A DNA stretch of 64,000 nt from an uncultured Lachnospiraceae bacterium. Lineage in GTDB: Bacteria; Bacillota; Clostridia; Lachnospirales; Lachnospiraceae. Below the pieces are notes generated by a model. The model saw nothing but the letters and a program-made list of their open reading frames with translations, was not told the DNA's origin and ran no database searches. The stretch spans positions 62,001 through 126,000 of the forward strand of contig CAMWQW010000010.1 of NCBI GenBank assembly GCA_947176505.1. The letters are read 5' to 3'. The first letter of the stretch is position 1. Every line of letters starts with the position of its first letter. The translations under genes and the position numbers were made by a program. Positions 26,729 to 36,107 of the stretch are shown here, one piece after another.

Positions 26729-28462
26729 ATGAAAAAATTATTGATTTATCTGAAGGATTATAAAAAAGAGACAGTGTTAGCCCCTCTTTTTAAGATGCTG
26801 GAGGCTACCTTTGAATTATTTGTGCCGCTTGTTATGGCGGCAATTATTGACCGGGGTATCGGAAGCGGAAATACTTCTTATGTCTTCCGCATGGGCGGAA
26901 TACTCATTGCGCTTGGAGTAATCGGTCTTGTATGTTCTATCACGGCGCAATATTATGCGGCTAAGGCGGCAGTGGGATTTGCCACACAGTTAAAACATTC
27001 GCTTTTTGAACATATTCAAGGACTTTCTTTTACGGAGATTGATACGTTAGGCACCTCTACCATGATTACACGTATGACTTCCGATGTAAATCAGGTGCAG
27101 AATGGCGTGAACATGGTTTTGCGGCTTTTCCTGCGTTCACCGTTTATTGTGTTCGGCGCCATGGTGATGGCGTTTACGATTGATGTCAAAGCAGCACTTA
27201 TTTTCGTGGTAACGATTCCTCTTCTGTCCGTTGTTGTGTTCGGTATTATGATGTTGACAATGCCGCTGTACAAGAGGGTTCAGGCAGGACTGGACAGCGT
27301 TCTTGGCGCTACGAGAGAGAATCTTACGGGTGCAAGGGTTATCCGTGCCTTTAATAAAGAGGAAGAAGAGATAGAGGCTTTCGAGCAGAAGAATAATATG
27401 CTCGCGCATATGCAGCTTTTTGTCGGAAAGCTGTCTGCACTGACGAATCCGGTTACATATATTATCATCAATGCCGCGACTATCATACTGCTCTATACCG
27501 GAGCGGTCCGCGTGGATGAGGGGACAATCACACAGGGACAGGTGGTGGCGCTAGTCAATTATATGTCCCAGATATTAATAGAGCTTGTGAAGCTGGCGAA
27601 TCTGATTATTACGATTACTAAGGCGCTTGCCTGTGCCAACCGTATCGAGAACGTATTTGAAATCCGTTCGAGTATGGAGTGGAAGCAGACAGGTGCTGCT
27701 TGTGAGAAATCCGCATCGGACAGCGTAGTGGACTTTGACCATGTGCACTTGACTTATGCCGGAGCAGGCGCGGAATCGTTATCAGATATCGATTTTCATG
27801 TGAAAAAGGGACAGACCGTGGGAATCATCGGCGGAACGGGTTCGGGGAAATCCTCTCTTGTGCATATGATTCCGCGATTCTATGACGCTACGCAGGGATG
27901 TGTTCGGATTGACGGTCGGGATGTTCGGGATTATTCTATGGAAGAATTACGAAAAAAGGTCGGTATCGTGCCTCAGAAGGCAGTACTATTTCAGGGAACA
28001 ATCAGAGAAAATCTGTTATGGGGCAAAGATAACGCTACGGACGAGGAATTATGGCAGGCTGTGGAAACAGCGCAGGCGAAAGAATTTGTGGAACAAAAGG
28101 CTGGTAAATTGGATTTTCATGTGGCACAGACAGGAAGAAACCTGTCCGGCGGGCAGAGGCAGCGTCTGACAATTGCAAGGGCGTTGACGGGAAGACCGGA
28201 GATTCTCATACTGGACGACAGCGCATCGGCGCTTGATTATGCTACAGACGCCGCACTCAGACAGGCAATAAGAAATATGGAAGGCGATATGACAGTCTTT
28301 ATCGTATCGCAGAGAGCTTCCTCGATCAGGTACGCCGATCAGATTATCGTTCTGGATGACGGAGAAATGGCGGATATCGGTACACACGATGAACTTCTTA
28401 AGAGGTGCAGTGTATATCAGGAAATCTATTATTCGCAGTATCCGAAAGCGCAGGAGGTGTAA
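26729..28462 (+). CDS. Heterodimeric ABC exporter half-transporter, degenerate nucleotide site
   Basis: 577 aa from ATG 26729 (AGAGGA 8 nt upstream; a GTG lies directly before). The N-terminal six-helix exporter domain spans about 1-300, then the ATPase domain. Walker A is GGTGSGKSS and the signature LSGGQ is intact. The catalytic Glu after Walker B is Asp (LILDDSASALD) and the H-loop His is Gln (VSQRAS). These two changes mark the non-catalytic half in BmrCD/LmrCD-like exporters, which move drugs or peptides out of the cell. The partner gene begins 2 bp after the stop. Confidence 0.92.
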   Translation: MKKLLIYLKDYKKETVLAPLFKMLEATFELFVPLVMAAIIDRGIGSGNTSYVFRMGGILIALGVIGLVCSITAQYYAAKAAVGFATQLKHSLFEHIQGLSFTEIDTLGTSTMITRMTSDVNQVQNGVNMVLRLFLRSPFIVFGAMVMAFTIDVKAALIFVVTIPLLSVVVFGIMMLTMPLYKRVQAGLDSVLGATRENLTGARVIRAFNKEEEEIEAFEQKNNMLAHMQLFVGKLSALTNPVTYIIINAATIILLYTGAVRVDEGTITQGQVVALVNYMSQILIELVKLANLIITITKALACANRIENVFEIRSSMEWKQTGAACEKSASDSVVDFDHVHLTYAGAGAESLSDIDFHVKKGQTVGIIGGTGSGKSSLVHMIPRFYDATQGCVRIDGRDVRDYSMEELRKKVGIVPQKAVLFQGTIRENLLWGKDNATDEELWQAVETAQAKEFVEQKAGKLDFHVAQTGRNLSGGQRQRLTIARALTGRPEILILDDSASALDYATDAALRQAIRNMEGDMTVFIVSQRASSIRYADQIIVLDDGEMADIGTHDELLKRCSVYQEIYYSQYPKAQEV

Positions 28463-28464
28463 TC

Positions 28465-30222
28465 ATGAGTAAAGTAGAAAACCGGGGGAGCCAAAAAGCA
28501 ACGATCGTTAAGATTTTGCATTATATTAGAAAATATTGGATTTATCTTGTGCTATCTGTGGTGATGGCAGCGCTGACCGTGACACTCACGTTATACCTGC
28601 CTATATTGACCGGTAGAGTCATTGACTTGATTCTCGACAAGGGAATGGTGGATTTCCCGGGAGTTTTTGTCATACTAAGAAGAATGGCAGTCGTTATAGC
28701 AGCTACGGCAGCAGCGCAGTGGATTATGAATGTATGTAATAACAAGATGACATTCCGAATCGTGCAGGATATTAGGAACGAGGCGTTTCGCCGGATAGAA
28801 ATCCTTCCCCTGAAATATATTGACGGTCATTCCTACGGAGAAGTGGTGAGTCGTGTCATTGCAGATGTGGATCAGTTTGCGGACGGTCTGCTGATGGGGT
28901 TTACACAGTTTTTTACGGGTGTGATTACAATCTTAGGAACGTTAGGGTTTATGCTGAGCGTCAATGTGGGTATTACCGGCGTTGTGGTATTGATTACCCC
29001 GTTGTCTTTTATCGTAGCGGCATTTATTGCCAAGAAAACATATACAATGTTTAGGGTGCAGTCGGAGACAAGAGGAGAACAGACGGCGCTGATTGAAGAA
29101 ATGATAGGGAATCAGAAGGTGGTACAGGCTTTTTCACATGAAGATGAGGCTTTGGAAGAATTTGATGAGATCAATGGCAGACTGGCTAAATGTTCTCTAA
29201 AGGCGATATTCTATTCTTCTATCACGAACCCGTCTACCCGTTTTGTCAACAATCTGGTATATGCGGGGGTGGCTGTGACAGGTGCGCTTTTTGCTATACG
29301 GGGAGGAATCAGCGTGGGGCAGTTGTCCTGTTTTCTGACATATGCCAATCAGTATACGAAGCCTTTTAACGAGATATCCGGCGTGGTCACGGAATTACAG
29401 AACGCGATTGCCTGCGCTTCAAGGATATTTGCCTTGATTGAGGAGGAACCGCAGATTCCTGAGAGTGAGAATGCAAAGGATTTGGGGGAAGTGGAAGGCA
29501 AAGTCGATTTGGAACATGTGGATTTCTCATATGTGCCGGATAAGAAGCTGATTACGGATTTTAATCTTTCGGTGAAGCCCGGACAAAGGGTGGCAATAGT
29601 CGGACCTACGGGGTGCGGCAAGACGACGGTTATTAATCTGCTCATGAGATTCTATGATGTCATGTCCGGTAAAATCTGCGTGGACGGTGCGGACATCAGG
29701 GATGTGACAAGAAGCAGTCTGCGTGACAATTATGGTATGGTGCTGCAGGAAACGTGGTTAAAAGCAGGGACAATCAGGGATAATATTATCATGGGTAAGC
29801 CGGAAGCCACTGAAGAAGAGGTGATTGCGGCAGCGAAGGCATCCCATGCGCACAGTTTTATCAAGAGACTGCCGAACGGATATGATACGGTGATAGGTGA
29901 GGACGGAGGAAATCTTTCGCAGGGACAGAAGCAGCTCTTATGTATTACAAGAGTTATGCTGTGTCTGCCGCCAATGCTCATATTGGACGAGGCGACTTCT
30001 TCGATTGATACAAGAACAGAAATTAAGATACAACAGGCATTTGCCACGATGATGAAAGGAAGAACCAGTTTTATTGTAGCGCACAGACTCTCTACTATTC
30101 GCGAGGCGGATGTAATTTTAGTCATGAAAGACGGCAATATTATCGAGCAGGGAAATCATGAGACGCTGCTTAAGCAAAACGGTTTCTATGCGACGTTATA
30201 CAATAGCCAGTTTGCGGGCTAG
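28465..30222 (+). CDS. Heterodimeric ABC exporter half-transporter, catalytic partner
   Basis: 585 aa from ATG 28465, with AGGAGGTG inside the end of the preceding gene. Six-helix exporter domain, then an ATPase with Walker A GPTGCGKTT, signature LSQGQ, Walker B LILDEATSSID with the catalytic Glu, and H-loop VAHRLS. It therefore supplies the competent Walker half-site that the upstream subunit lacks, while that subunit supplies LSGGQ. The substrate cannot be read from sequence. Its TAG lies in CTAG, shared with the stop of the convergent lipoprotein gene. Confidence 0.93.
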   Translation: MSKVENRGSQKATIVKILHYIRKYWIYLVLSVVMAALTVTLTLYLPILTGRVIDLILDKGMVDFPGVFVILRRMAVVIAATAAAQWIMNVCNNKMTFRIVQDIRNEAFRRIEILPLKYIDGHSYGEVVSRVIADVDQFADGLLMGFTQFFTGVITILGTLGFMLSVNVGITGVVVLITPLSFIVAAFIAKKTYTMFRVQSETRGEQTALIEEMIGNQKVVQAFSHEDEALEEFDEINGRLAKCSLKAIFYSSITNPSTRFVNNLVYAGVAVTGALFAIRGGISVGQLSCFLTYANQYTKPFNEISGVVTELQNAIACASRIFALIEEEPQIPESENAKDLGEVEGKVDLEHVDFSYVPDKKLITDFNLSVKPGQRVAIVGPTGCGKTTVINLLMRFYDVMSGKICVDGADIRDVTRSSLRDNYGMVLQETWLKAGTIRDNIIMGKPEATEEEVIAAAKASHAHSFIKRLPNGYDTVIGEDGGNLSQGQKQLLCITRVMLCLPPMLILDEATSSIDTRTEIKIQQAFATMMKGRTSFIVAHRLSTIREADVILVMKDGNIIEQGNHETLLKQNGFYATLYNSQFAG

Positions 30223-30725
30223 TTTGAAAATTCTTTGTAGTAGGAGGCATCTTCATTGTAATCCATATAGGAGGAACGGATGTCCGTAATGACACCGTTT
30301 TCCCATGTGAAAAGCAGGTAGTAGTAGACTACCGTGTGAGAACGGAGATAGTCCTCGGAACTTAAGAAGTTTAGAAGGTCAGCCTTTTCTATTTCATTTT
30401 CTTTACAGAAGGCATCCGTATCTACAGGAAGCCCATCTATGAAAAAAGTGGGCAGGAGCGTAGTGGCGGCTAAGTCAAAAGGAATCTCCTCGGTAGGAAG
30501 AACTTGGTAATCCTGACCGTCCACAGATGTAAAAATCTTGTATTCGCCGTAAGCAGCAAGAAAATTCTCAGGGGTATCTCCGACAGATACCCCTTTATTT
30601 GTCTCATTTGTTTCGATATCCAATTCATAATCAACTGCGGTAAGTAAAGGTGTGCTCTCGCCGCAGCCTGCCAGTAGAACGGCAATCAGACTAAAAGCAG
30701 CCGATAGCATGACAATTTTCTTCAT
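30219..30725 (-). CDS. Small lipoprotein, unknown
   Basis: 168 aa. Signal sequence MKKIVMLSAAFSLIAVLLAGC with lipobox LAGC (Cys21), then a globular domain of about 147 residues with no known motif. It contains GDTPENFLAAYGEY, which resembles short lipoproteins whose N-terminal GxTxxxVxxxLG-type segment suggests a BLIP/SmpA-like fold (weak inference). AAAGGA lies 10 nt before the start. It converges on the exporter gene with a four-base overlap. There is no obvious operon partner. Confidence 0.75.
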   Translation of the reverse strand: MKKIVMLSAAFSLIAVLLAGCGESTPLLTAVDYELDIETNETNKGVSVGDTPENFLAAYGEYKIFTSVDGQDYQVLPTEEIPFDLAATTLLPTFFIDGLPVDTDAFCKENEIEKADLLNFLSSEDYLRSHTVVYYYLLFTWENGVITDIRSSYMDYNEDASYYKEFSN

Positions 30726-30762
30726 GGTTTGGAAATCCTTTCTGGAAATTTTTCTATAGTAA

Positions 30763-30786
30763 AACCCGTGAGCGGAGACTCACGGG
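30763..30786 (-). terminator. Terminator for tRNA-Trp
   Basis: CCCGTGAG (30765-30772) pairs with CTCACGGG (30779-30786), with TTTT on the minus strand, just 3' of the tRNA. Confidence 0.85.
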
Positions 30787-30793
30787 CTTATAA

Positions 30794-30864
30794 CAGGGGC
30801 AGTAGGAATCGAACCCACATCGATGGTTTTGGAGACCACTGTTCTACCTTTGAACTATGCCCCT
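30794..30864 (-). tRNA. tRNA-Trp (anticodon CCA)
   Basis: 71-nt cloverleaf on the minus strand. The acceptor stem is AGGGGCA/TGCCCCT with discriminator G. The D-arm is GTTC-AAAGGTA-GAAC. The anticodon arm is GTGGT-CTCCAAA-ACCAT, with anticodon CCA. The T-arm is GTGGG-TTCGAAT-CCTAC. The 3' CCA is not encoded. A promoter lies upstream and a terminator downstream. Confidence 0.96.
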
Positions 30865-30899
30865 ATGTGTTGCAGAAGCTTTTCAAACTGCCGAATAAT

Positions 30900-30928
30900 A
30901 TTATAGCATACGTTATAGGAGGGTGCAA
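30900..30928 (-). promoter_or_regulatory. Promoter for tRNA-Trp
   Basis: On the minus strand, TTGCAC (30928-30923), 17 nt, TATAAT (30905-30900), about 30 nt before the mature 5' end. Confidence 0.75.
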
Positions 30929-31043
30929 GGGGTTTTTTTGAATCATGCTAAAGTCCGGTCTTTTACGGGAAACCTAAGTAGACGAATCCGTCCATCGTAT
31001 GATAAACTTAAGTTGTTATTTAAGGAAAGGGGTTTGTGTAACG

Positions 31044-33257
31044 ATGAGGAAGAACATACGATATTATGCAGTATTGGCGGCAGTCACAGGGATGACAGCG
31101 CTTAGCGGCTGTGGCAGTACGGGAAGTGAAACGGATTCTTCTGTGGTAGAAGAAACAAATGACGGTGCAGAAAATGAGTCGTCAGACACAGCGGCTGCTG
31201 AGGGCAATATAGCAGATAGAGCCGAGATTGAGGCGATCATTTATGAATTGCCCACAGAGCCGCAAAAAGAAAGTGTGTATGTGGAACCTATAGAGAATCT
31301 GCCGGATGACTTTATCAGAGGTGTAGACATCTCAAGTATTCTTGCAGAGGAAGAGAGCGGTGTCGTTTACTACAACGAGGCTGGAGAAGAACAGGATATA
31401 TTTGAAATACTGGCGGAAAATGGAGTGAATTACATTCGAGTACGCGTATGGAACGACCCCTATGATGAGAACGGGAACAGTTATGGCGGAGGAGGTAATG
31501 ACACGGCAAAAGCAGCGGAGATTGGCAGGCGGGCGGCTAAGTACGGCATGAAGCTGTGTGTGGATTATCATTATTCGGATTTCTGGGCTGACCCTTCCAA
31601 GCAGATGTGTCCTAAGGCGTGGGAAGGCATGGAGATAGAAGAGAAATCCGAGGCGCTGCGTCAGTTTACTGAGGAGAGTCTGACACAGATTATTGAAGCA
31701 GGTGCCAGTGTAGGCATGGTACAGATCGGAAATGAAATCAACAATGGTATTGCGGGAGAGACTGATTGGACAAAGAGAAGGCAGCTTTTGCAGGCTGGCT
31801 CCGCAGCAGTGAGGGATGTTTCCGGTAAGACGGGGCAAGATATACAGATTGCGGTTCATTTTACGGATGTATCTGATCAGAAGGGCATATTAGAGATAGC
31901 GGAGAAAGTGAAAGAAAAGGAAATCGATTACGATATTTTCGCCGTGTCCTACTATCCGTTCTGGCATGGTACTAAGGAGAATCTGACGGAGACACTTAAG
32001 AAAATATCCGAGACATATGATAAAAAGGTACTTGTGGCGGAGAATTCTTACCCATATACGACGGGCGATGGAGACGGCTCAGCCAACAGCATCGGAGAGG
32101 CGGATATATTACCTGAGTATCCGGCAACCGTGCAAGGGCAGACGAATGAAATCCGCGATGTCTGCGCGGCAGTTACGGCAGTTGGAGACGCAGGATTAGG
32201 ATATTTCTATTGGGAGCCGGCTTGGCTGCCGGTAGGGGTGTGGGAAGAAGGCACGGCGGATGCCGATCAGGTGCTTGCCGAAAACAAGAAGATATGGGAA
32301 CAGTATGGTTCCGGATGGGCGTCTTCCTATGCGGCAGGATATGACCCGAAAGATGCAGGCGTGTACTATGGCGGCAGTTCTTGGGACAATCAGGCGCTGT
32401 TTGACTATAACGGTCAAGCGCTGGCGTCTCTAAAAACATTTAAATATCTGCATTGCGGAACTATCGTGGACAGACAAGTGGAAAGCATATCTGTCGCGGA
32501 AGTTAATGTCCCATTAGAGGCGGAGCTTAAAATGCCTGAAACAGTGGACGTGGCGTTTAACGACAGAACCATAGTGCCAGTGGCGGTGAGATGGGATGAG
32601 GCGCAGCTTGCGGCAGTTGATACTTCGGTAGGCGGAGAGTATGATGTGACAGGTAGTTTTGTGCTTGCAAATGTTTACCCGGAAGTAAAGGACGAGACTG
32701 ACGCAGATAATGCCGAGACGGATAAAGAAGCAGAAACTGAGACAAAGGGCGCAGTTCTGACTGATGATGTTGTGAAAGTGTTGGAAGAGTCCACACCCAC
32801 GGCACACATATCCGTAAGCAGGATTAATCTTATTGTGAACAGCAGTTTCGAGGAGGCAGACACTTCTATGTGGGAAGTTACGGGAAGCTGCACGGATTAT
32901 CAGGATAAGACAGCAGATGCATACAGCGGAGACATTTCGCTTCATTTCTGGTCAACTGATGAGGTGAACTTTACGATAGAACAGACTCTGACAGATTTGG
33001 AACCGGGTGTGTATGAGTTCGGTCTGTACATACAGGGCGGAGATGCAGGTGACAATGCAGATATGTATATCTATGCGGACAACGGCAAAGAACAGCTTGC
33101 GGCAAAGACTGGTGTGACTGGCTGGTGTGACTGGCAGAATCCGGTCGTGGAAGCAATCACGGTAGGAGAGGATGGGAGATTGACCGTCGGAGTCAGTGTC
33201 AGTGCTGCCGCGAAGGCGTGGGGAACGCTGGATGATTTCTATTTGTATCGTAAGTAG
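31044..33257 (+). CDS. Secreted GH53 endo-beta-1,4-galactanase with galactan-binding module
   Basis: 737 aa from ATG 31044. Signal peptide with lipobox LSGC (Cys about 22), then a Ser/Glu-rich linker. The GH53 domain (about 85-470) has RGVDISS, VRVWNDPYD and LCVDYHYSDFWADP. The catalytic acids are Glu in MVQIGNEINNG and Glu in VLVAENSYP. A Big_4-like immunoglobulin fold follows (about 490-550). The C-terminal module (about 590-737, starting NLIVNSSFEE) resembles CBM61, which binds beta-1,4-galactan. The enzyme would cut galactan side chains of pectin at the cell surface. The products fit the GH42 enzyme encoded 7 kb downstream. The gene converges on an ABC permease with 2 bp between stops. 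Confidence 0.93.
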   Translation: MRKNIRYYAVLAAVTGMTALSGCGSTGSETDSSVVEETNDGAENESSDTAAAEGNIADRAEIEAIIYELPTEPQKESVYVEPIENLPDDFIRGVDISSILAEEESGVVYYNEAGEEQDIFEILAENGVNYIRVRVWNDPYDENGNSYGGGGNDTAKAAEIGRRAAKYGMKLCVDYHYSDFWADPSKQMCPKAWEGMEIEEKSEALRQFTEESLTQIIEAGASVGMVQIGNEINNGIAGETDWTKRRQLLQAGSAAVRDVSGKTGQDIQIAVHFTDVSDQKGILEIAEKVKEKEIDYDIFAVSYYPFWHGTKENLTETLKKISETYDKKVLVAENSYPYTTGDGDGSANSIGEADILPEYPATVQGQTNEIRDVCAAVTAVGDAGLGYFYWEPAWLPVGVWEEGTADADQVLAENKKIWEQYGSGWASSYAAGYDPKDAGVYYGGSSWDNQALFDYNGQALASLKTFKYLHCGTIVDRQVESISVAEVNVPLEAELKMPETVDVAFNDRTIVPVAVRWDEAQLAAVDTSVGGEYDVTGSFVLANVYPEVKDETDADNAETDKEAETETKGAVLTDDVVKVLEESTPTAHISVSRINLIVNSSFEEADTSMWEVTGSCTDYQDKTADAYSGDISLHFWSTDEVNFTIEQTLTDLEPGVYEFGLYIQGGDAGDNADMYIYADNGKEQLAAKTGVTGWCDWQNPVVEAITVGEDGRLTVGVSVSAAAKAWGTLDDFYLYRK

Positions 33258-33259
33258 CA

Positions 33260-34426
33260 TTATCGCTTCCGATACTTCCGGTAAGCTCCCATGATGCAGA
33301 GCAGTGCGACGGCAGCCGCAAACAGAATGATGATACAAAATGCATTGATTCCCTGATAAAATGATATGTTGTCGAGTTCCGAGACGATGTCAAAGTTGAT
33401 GAGATAGAACGGTGTAGCGAGCAGCATAAGCTGAAACGGAAAGAGAATCAGACTGCACATCGAGAGGACGGATTGCTCTAACGAGGAAGCGAGTAATATT
33501 TGGATGATGCCGCGAAGAACCATAGAACTAAGTAACGGTATCGCCCAGCAAAATGCGCAGACAGCGACAGAGTGGAATGTGCTGTGGCAGTATGCGGAGA
33601 TACAGAGCGTGATGGTGCACAGTTCCAGTATACCGAGCAAACTTAAGAACAGACTTTGAGCTAACCACATTTTGAAAGAAATCAGCGGTTCACTGAAGCT
33701 AATTACCAGATTGGCAAGGCAGTGAAAGCTGTCCGTACCGTATACAATACTATATAGGAGAAGGGAAAAAACAGTGACAGCCAGCCAAAGCCCGATTGCC
33801 AGAGTGAATGCTGCGGCAATTTTGACATAGGTATCTTTGGCTGGTCCCTCCTGTGTGGTGAACAGAAGCGGTTTTGTATTGCTTTGCTCTTCGACGGAAA
33901 ATGTAGTGGAGACAACGCATAGGAGTAAGATGCTTATCATAATCATGCCAAGGTAGTACCACTCGGGATAAGAGTTCCATTCGCCATAATAGGCAAACCA
34001 TATTTCATTTCCGCTCATACCGGACAGTTCACCAAGGTGCGTTTCGGCGAGCGGGATTGACTTGGTGGCGATACGGTAGTCCTCCCAATCGTTGAGATAG
34101 CCGTCTGAGGCGTATGTGGCAACGAAGTTGTTCAGAAAATTGCTGTCGGAAAATCCGTCGTATTTCTCTACTTTTTGCGGGAAACCGTATTTCATTACAA
34201 TTTGTTGTATCATATCGTCGCTGAGTAATCCGGTAAATTCTTTCGTAATCTGCCGGTCCGCCATGACAGCCTCATAGCCGTGGTATTCGATACCGTTTAT
34301 AGTAGACTTTGCGGCGCCGACGCGCTGGCAGAAAAGAAGCGTTAGAACCGACAGGATACAGACGATTCCTATTACAAAAAATTTCTTATGGCAAAGCTTA
34401 TATAATTCTACTCTATAAAGACGCAT
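33260..34426 (-). CDS. ABC-2-like permease, sigma-linked operon
   Basis: 388 aa from the ATG at 34426, which has TGGAGG 8 nt upstream; longer starts are less well placed. One N-terminal helix is followed by an external domain of about 130 residues, then five to six helices. No catalytic motif is expected. A paralogue is encoded divergently at 36957-38066. Both share ELYKLxHxK at the N-terminus, YxGYEAVxxxRQITxxxxG, GFP...NxLNxFV, SDGYxxDW and PLLFTTQ. It is the last gene of a sigma factor/membrane protein/ATPase/permease operon. The substrate is unknown; lantibiotic-immunity permeases have a similar plan. Confidence 0.82.
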   Translation of the reverse strand: MRLYRVELYKLCHKKFFVIGIVCILSVLTLLFCQRVGAAKSTINGIEYHGYEAVMADRQITKEFTGLLSDDMIQQIVMKYGFPQKVEKYDGFSDSNFLNNFVATYASDGYLNDWEDYRIATKSIPLAETHLGELSGMSGNEIWFAYYGEWNSYPEWYYLGMIMISILLLCVVSTTFSVEEQSNTKPLLFTTQEGPAKDTYVKIAAAFTLAIGLWLAVTVFSLLLYSIVYGTDSFHCLANLVISFSEPLISFKMWLAQSLFLSLLGILELCTITLCISAYCHSTFHSVAVCAFCWAIPLLSSMVLRGIIQILLASSLEQSVLSMCSLILFPFQLMLLATPFYLINFDIVSELDNISFYQGINAFCIIILFAAAVALLCIMGAYRKYRKR

Positions 34427-34458
34427 AGCATATTCCTCCATGTTCTGGTCGGCGTGCA

Positions 34459-35346
34459 CTATCCGATACCGGCCAGAGAATACTTTTTCTTAGTAAAAAA
34501 CAGGTAGGCATCTTCCAGTGTTACTTCAACCGATTCTGCATCCTCCACGGGTTTTTCCATAGAGACAATACGCAGTTCTACTTGTTCCCCCTGATTTCTT
34601 AAGTTACTGATGACATATTGTCTGCCCAGTTCATCAGCCATGCTTCCGGACACAATACATTTCCATACGCAGCCCTTTGCAGCTTCAAGAATCTTTGCTT
34701 CGTCTCCGATATGAAGAATTGTTCCTTCTTTCATAATCATAATCTGGTCCGCAATGTATTCTATATCTGAGACGATATGGGTGGACAGGATTACGAGCCG
34801 GTTCTTGCCGAGTGAACTGATAATGTTGCGAAAACGGACGCGCTCTCCGGGGTCCAAGCCGGAAGTGGGTTCATCGAGGACAAGAATCTCCGGGTCGTTA
34901 AGAAGCGCCTGAGCGATACCGATTCTTCGCAGCATACCGCCGGAGAAGGTCTTGAGTTTATTCTTTTTTTCTTTGGTCAAATCTACCATCTCAAGGAGTT
35001 CGTCAATCCGGTTTTTGGCATATTCTTCCGGTAATGCTTTTAATGCTGCCATATAATTGAGGAAGCGCAGTGCGCTGAAATCTCCGTAGTAGCCGAAGTC
35101 CTGCGGAAGATAACCGAGAAGTCTGCGGTATTCGCCGCCCATCTGCATAATGGGTATGCCATCGCAGCGTATAGTACCATGTGTGGGTTTCAGAATGCCG
35201 CATAGCATTCTCATAAGTGTGGTTTTACCTGCCCCGTTTTCTCCCAGAAGTCCGTAGACTCCGTGTCCGAGGAGGACGTTTACGTCTTGTACCGCGGTTT
35301 TATTTTTAAATGTTTTGCCAACCTGCTTAAGTTCTAATTCGTGCAT
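34459..35346 (-). CDS. ABC transporter ATP-binding protein (ABC-2 type)
   Basis: 295 aa, with AAAGGAG before the start. Walker A is GENGAGKTT, the Q-loop is GYLPQDFGYYG, the signature FSGGMLRRIGIAQ, Walker B ILVLDEPTSGLDPGER and the H-loop STHIVSD. The C-terminal about 80 residues form an extra domain seen in CcmA/BcrA-type ATPases. It most likely powers the permease encoded 32 bp downstream and perhaps the divergent paralogue. Its start overlaps the end of the upstream membrane-protein gene by 13 bp. Confidence 0.93.
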   Translation of the reverse strand: MHELELKQVGKTFKNKTAVQDVNVLLGHGVYGLLGENGAGKTTLMRMLCGILKPTHGTIRCDGIPIMQMGGEYRRLLGYLPQDFGYYGDFSALRFLNYMAALKALPEEYAKNRIDELLEMVDLTKEKKNKLKTFSGGMLRRIGIAQALLNDPEILVLDEPTSGLDPGERVRFRNIISSLGKNRLVILSTHIVSDIEYIADQIMIMKEGTILHIGDEAKILEAAKGCVWKCIVSGSMADELGRQYVISNLRNQGEQVELRIVSMEKPVEDAESVEVTLEDAYLFFTKKKYSLAGIG

Positions 35347-36107
35347 AAGATTTCTCCTTTACCGATTTCTTTGAAAAGTGTATGGATCTGCATCGCGAAG
35401 ATGGCGGCGCCGGCAAGCAGTGCGATTACCCATATGAAAAGTACTGATTCGGTGTACAGTCGTGGCATGGATGCCAGTATCACATAGAAAACGGAGAGGA
35501 AGCCTCCGATTGCCGCAATCAGCCATACGTTTCGCCTGCCGATTTCTGTAAGCAGGACGCCCAAACAGACGCACTGTGTGAAGATAAAAGGAACTAATAT
35601 ATACAGTCCGATTTGAATCAGACGTATTTTCCATTGAAAACCTGCAAACAAAATGATTGCCGAGAGGGCGCAAAGATTAATCAGACCGGAGAAGACCATA
35701 TCATAAGCCGTCATCTGACTGATATTGAAAAAACAGCTCTCGCTAATCTCCGAGAGTTTGGAAAAACAGATTCTGCTGACTTCCAAAATAGAGAAGGCGC
35801 CGAGTACACCGGCAAGTATTGTGGATGCCACAAGCATAAATTGATTATCGATGCCTTTCGCATTCATGAGAAGCATCAGAAAAAGGATGAAGATACAGCC
35901 CGACAGATGGACAAGAAGCATATTTCTGTCGGCATACCGGAACTGATTCAGCCAGATGCGTCGGTTACTGCATACGAGGCGGATTTCCTTGTGTTCAATT
36001 TGAGTCCGTATCAATTCCAGCGTATTTTGCTTCCGGCCCGTGTCAATCGTGAGACGGGAATCTGCGGATGCAAAGAGGGATTTTATGTCCGAGTTATTTT
36101 TCATCAT
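35334..36107 (-). CDS. Polytopic membrane protein, possible anti-sigma or transporter subunit
   Basis: 257 aa. About 65 N-terminal residues are polar and cytoplasmic (with DIKSLFASADSRLTIDTGRKQNT), then six hydrophobic segments run from about 66 to 245. There is no known domain. It is encoded directly after the sigma factor, whose 3' end it overlaps by 14 bp, the usual place for an anti-sigma factor. The many membrane helices would equally suit an ABC permease subunit. GGAGG lies 6 nt before the start. Confidence 0.75.
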   Translation of the reverse strand: MMKNNSDIKSLFASADSRLTIDTGRKQNTLELIRTQIEHKEIRLVCSNRRIWLNQFRYADRNMLLVHLSGCIFILFLMLLMNAKGIDNQFMLVASTILAGVLGAFSILEVSRICFSKLSEISESCFFNISQMTAYDMVFSGLINLCALSAIILFAGFQWKIRLIQIGLYILVPFIFTQCVCLGVLLTEIGRRNVWLIAAIGGFLSVFYVILASMPRLYTESVLFIWVIALLAGAAIFAMQIHTLFKEIGKGEILCTN

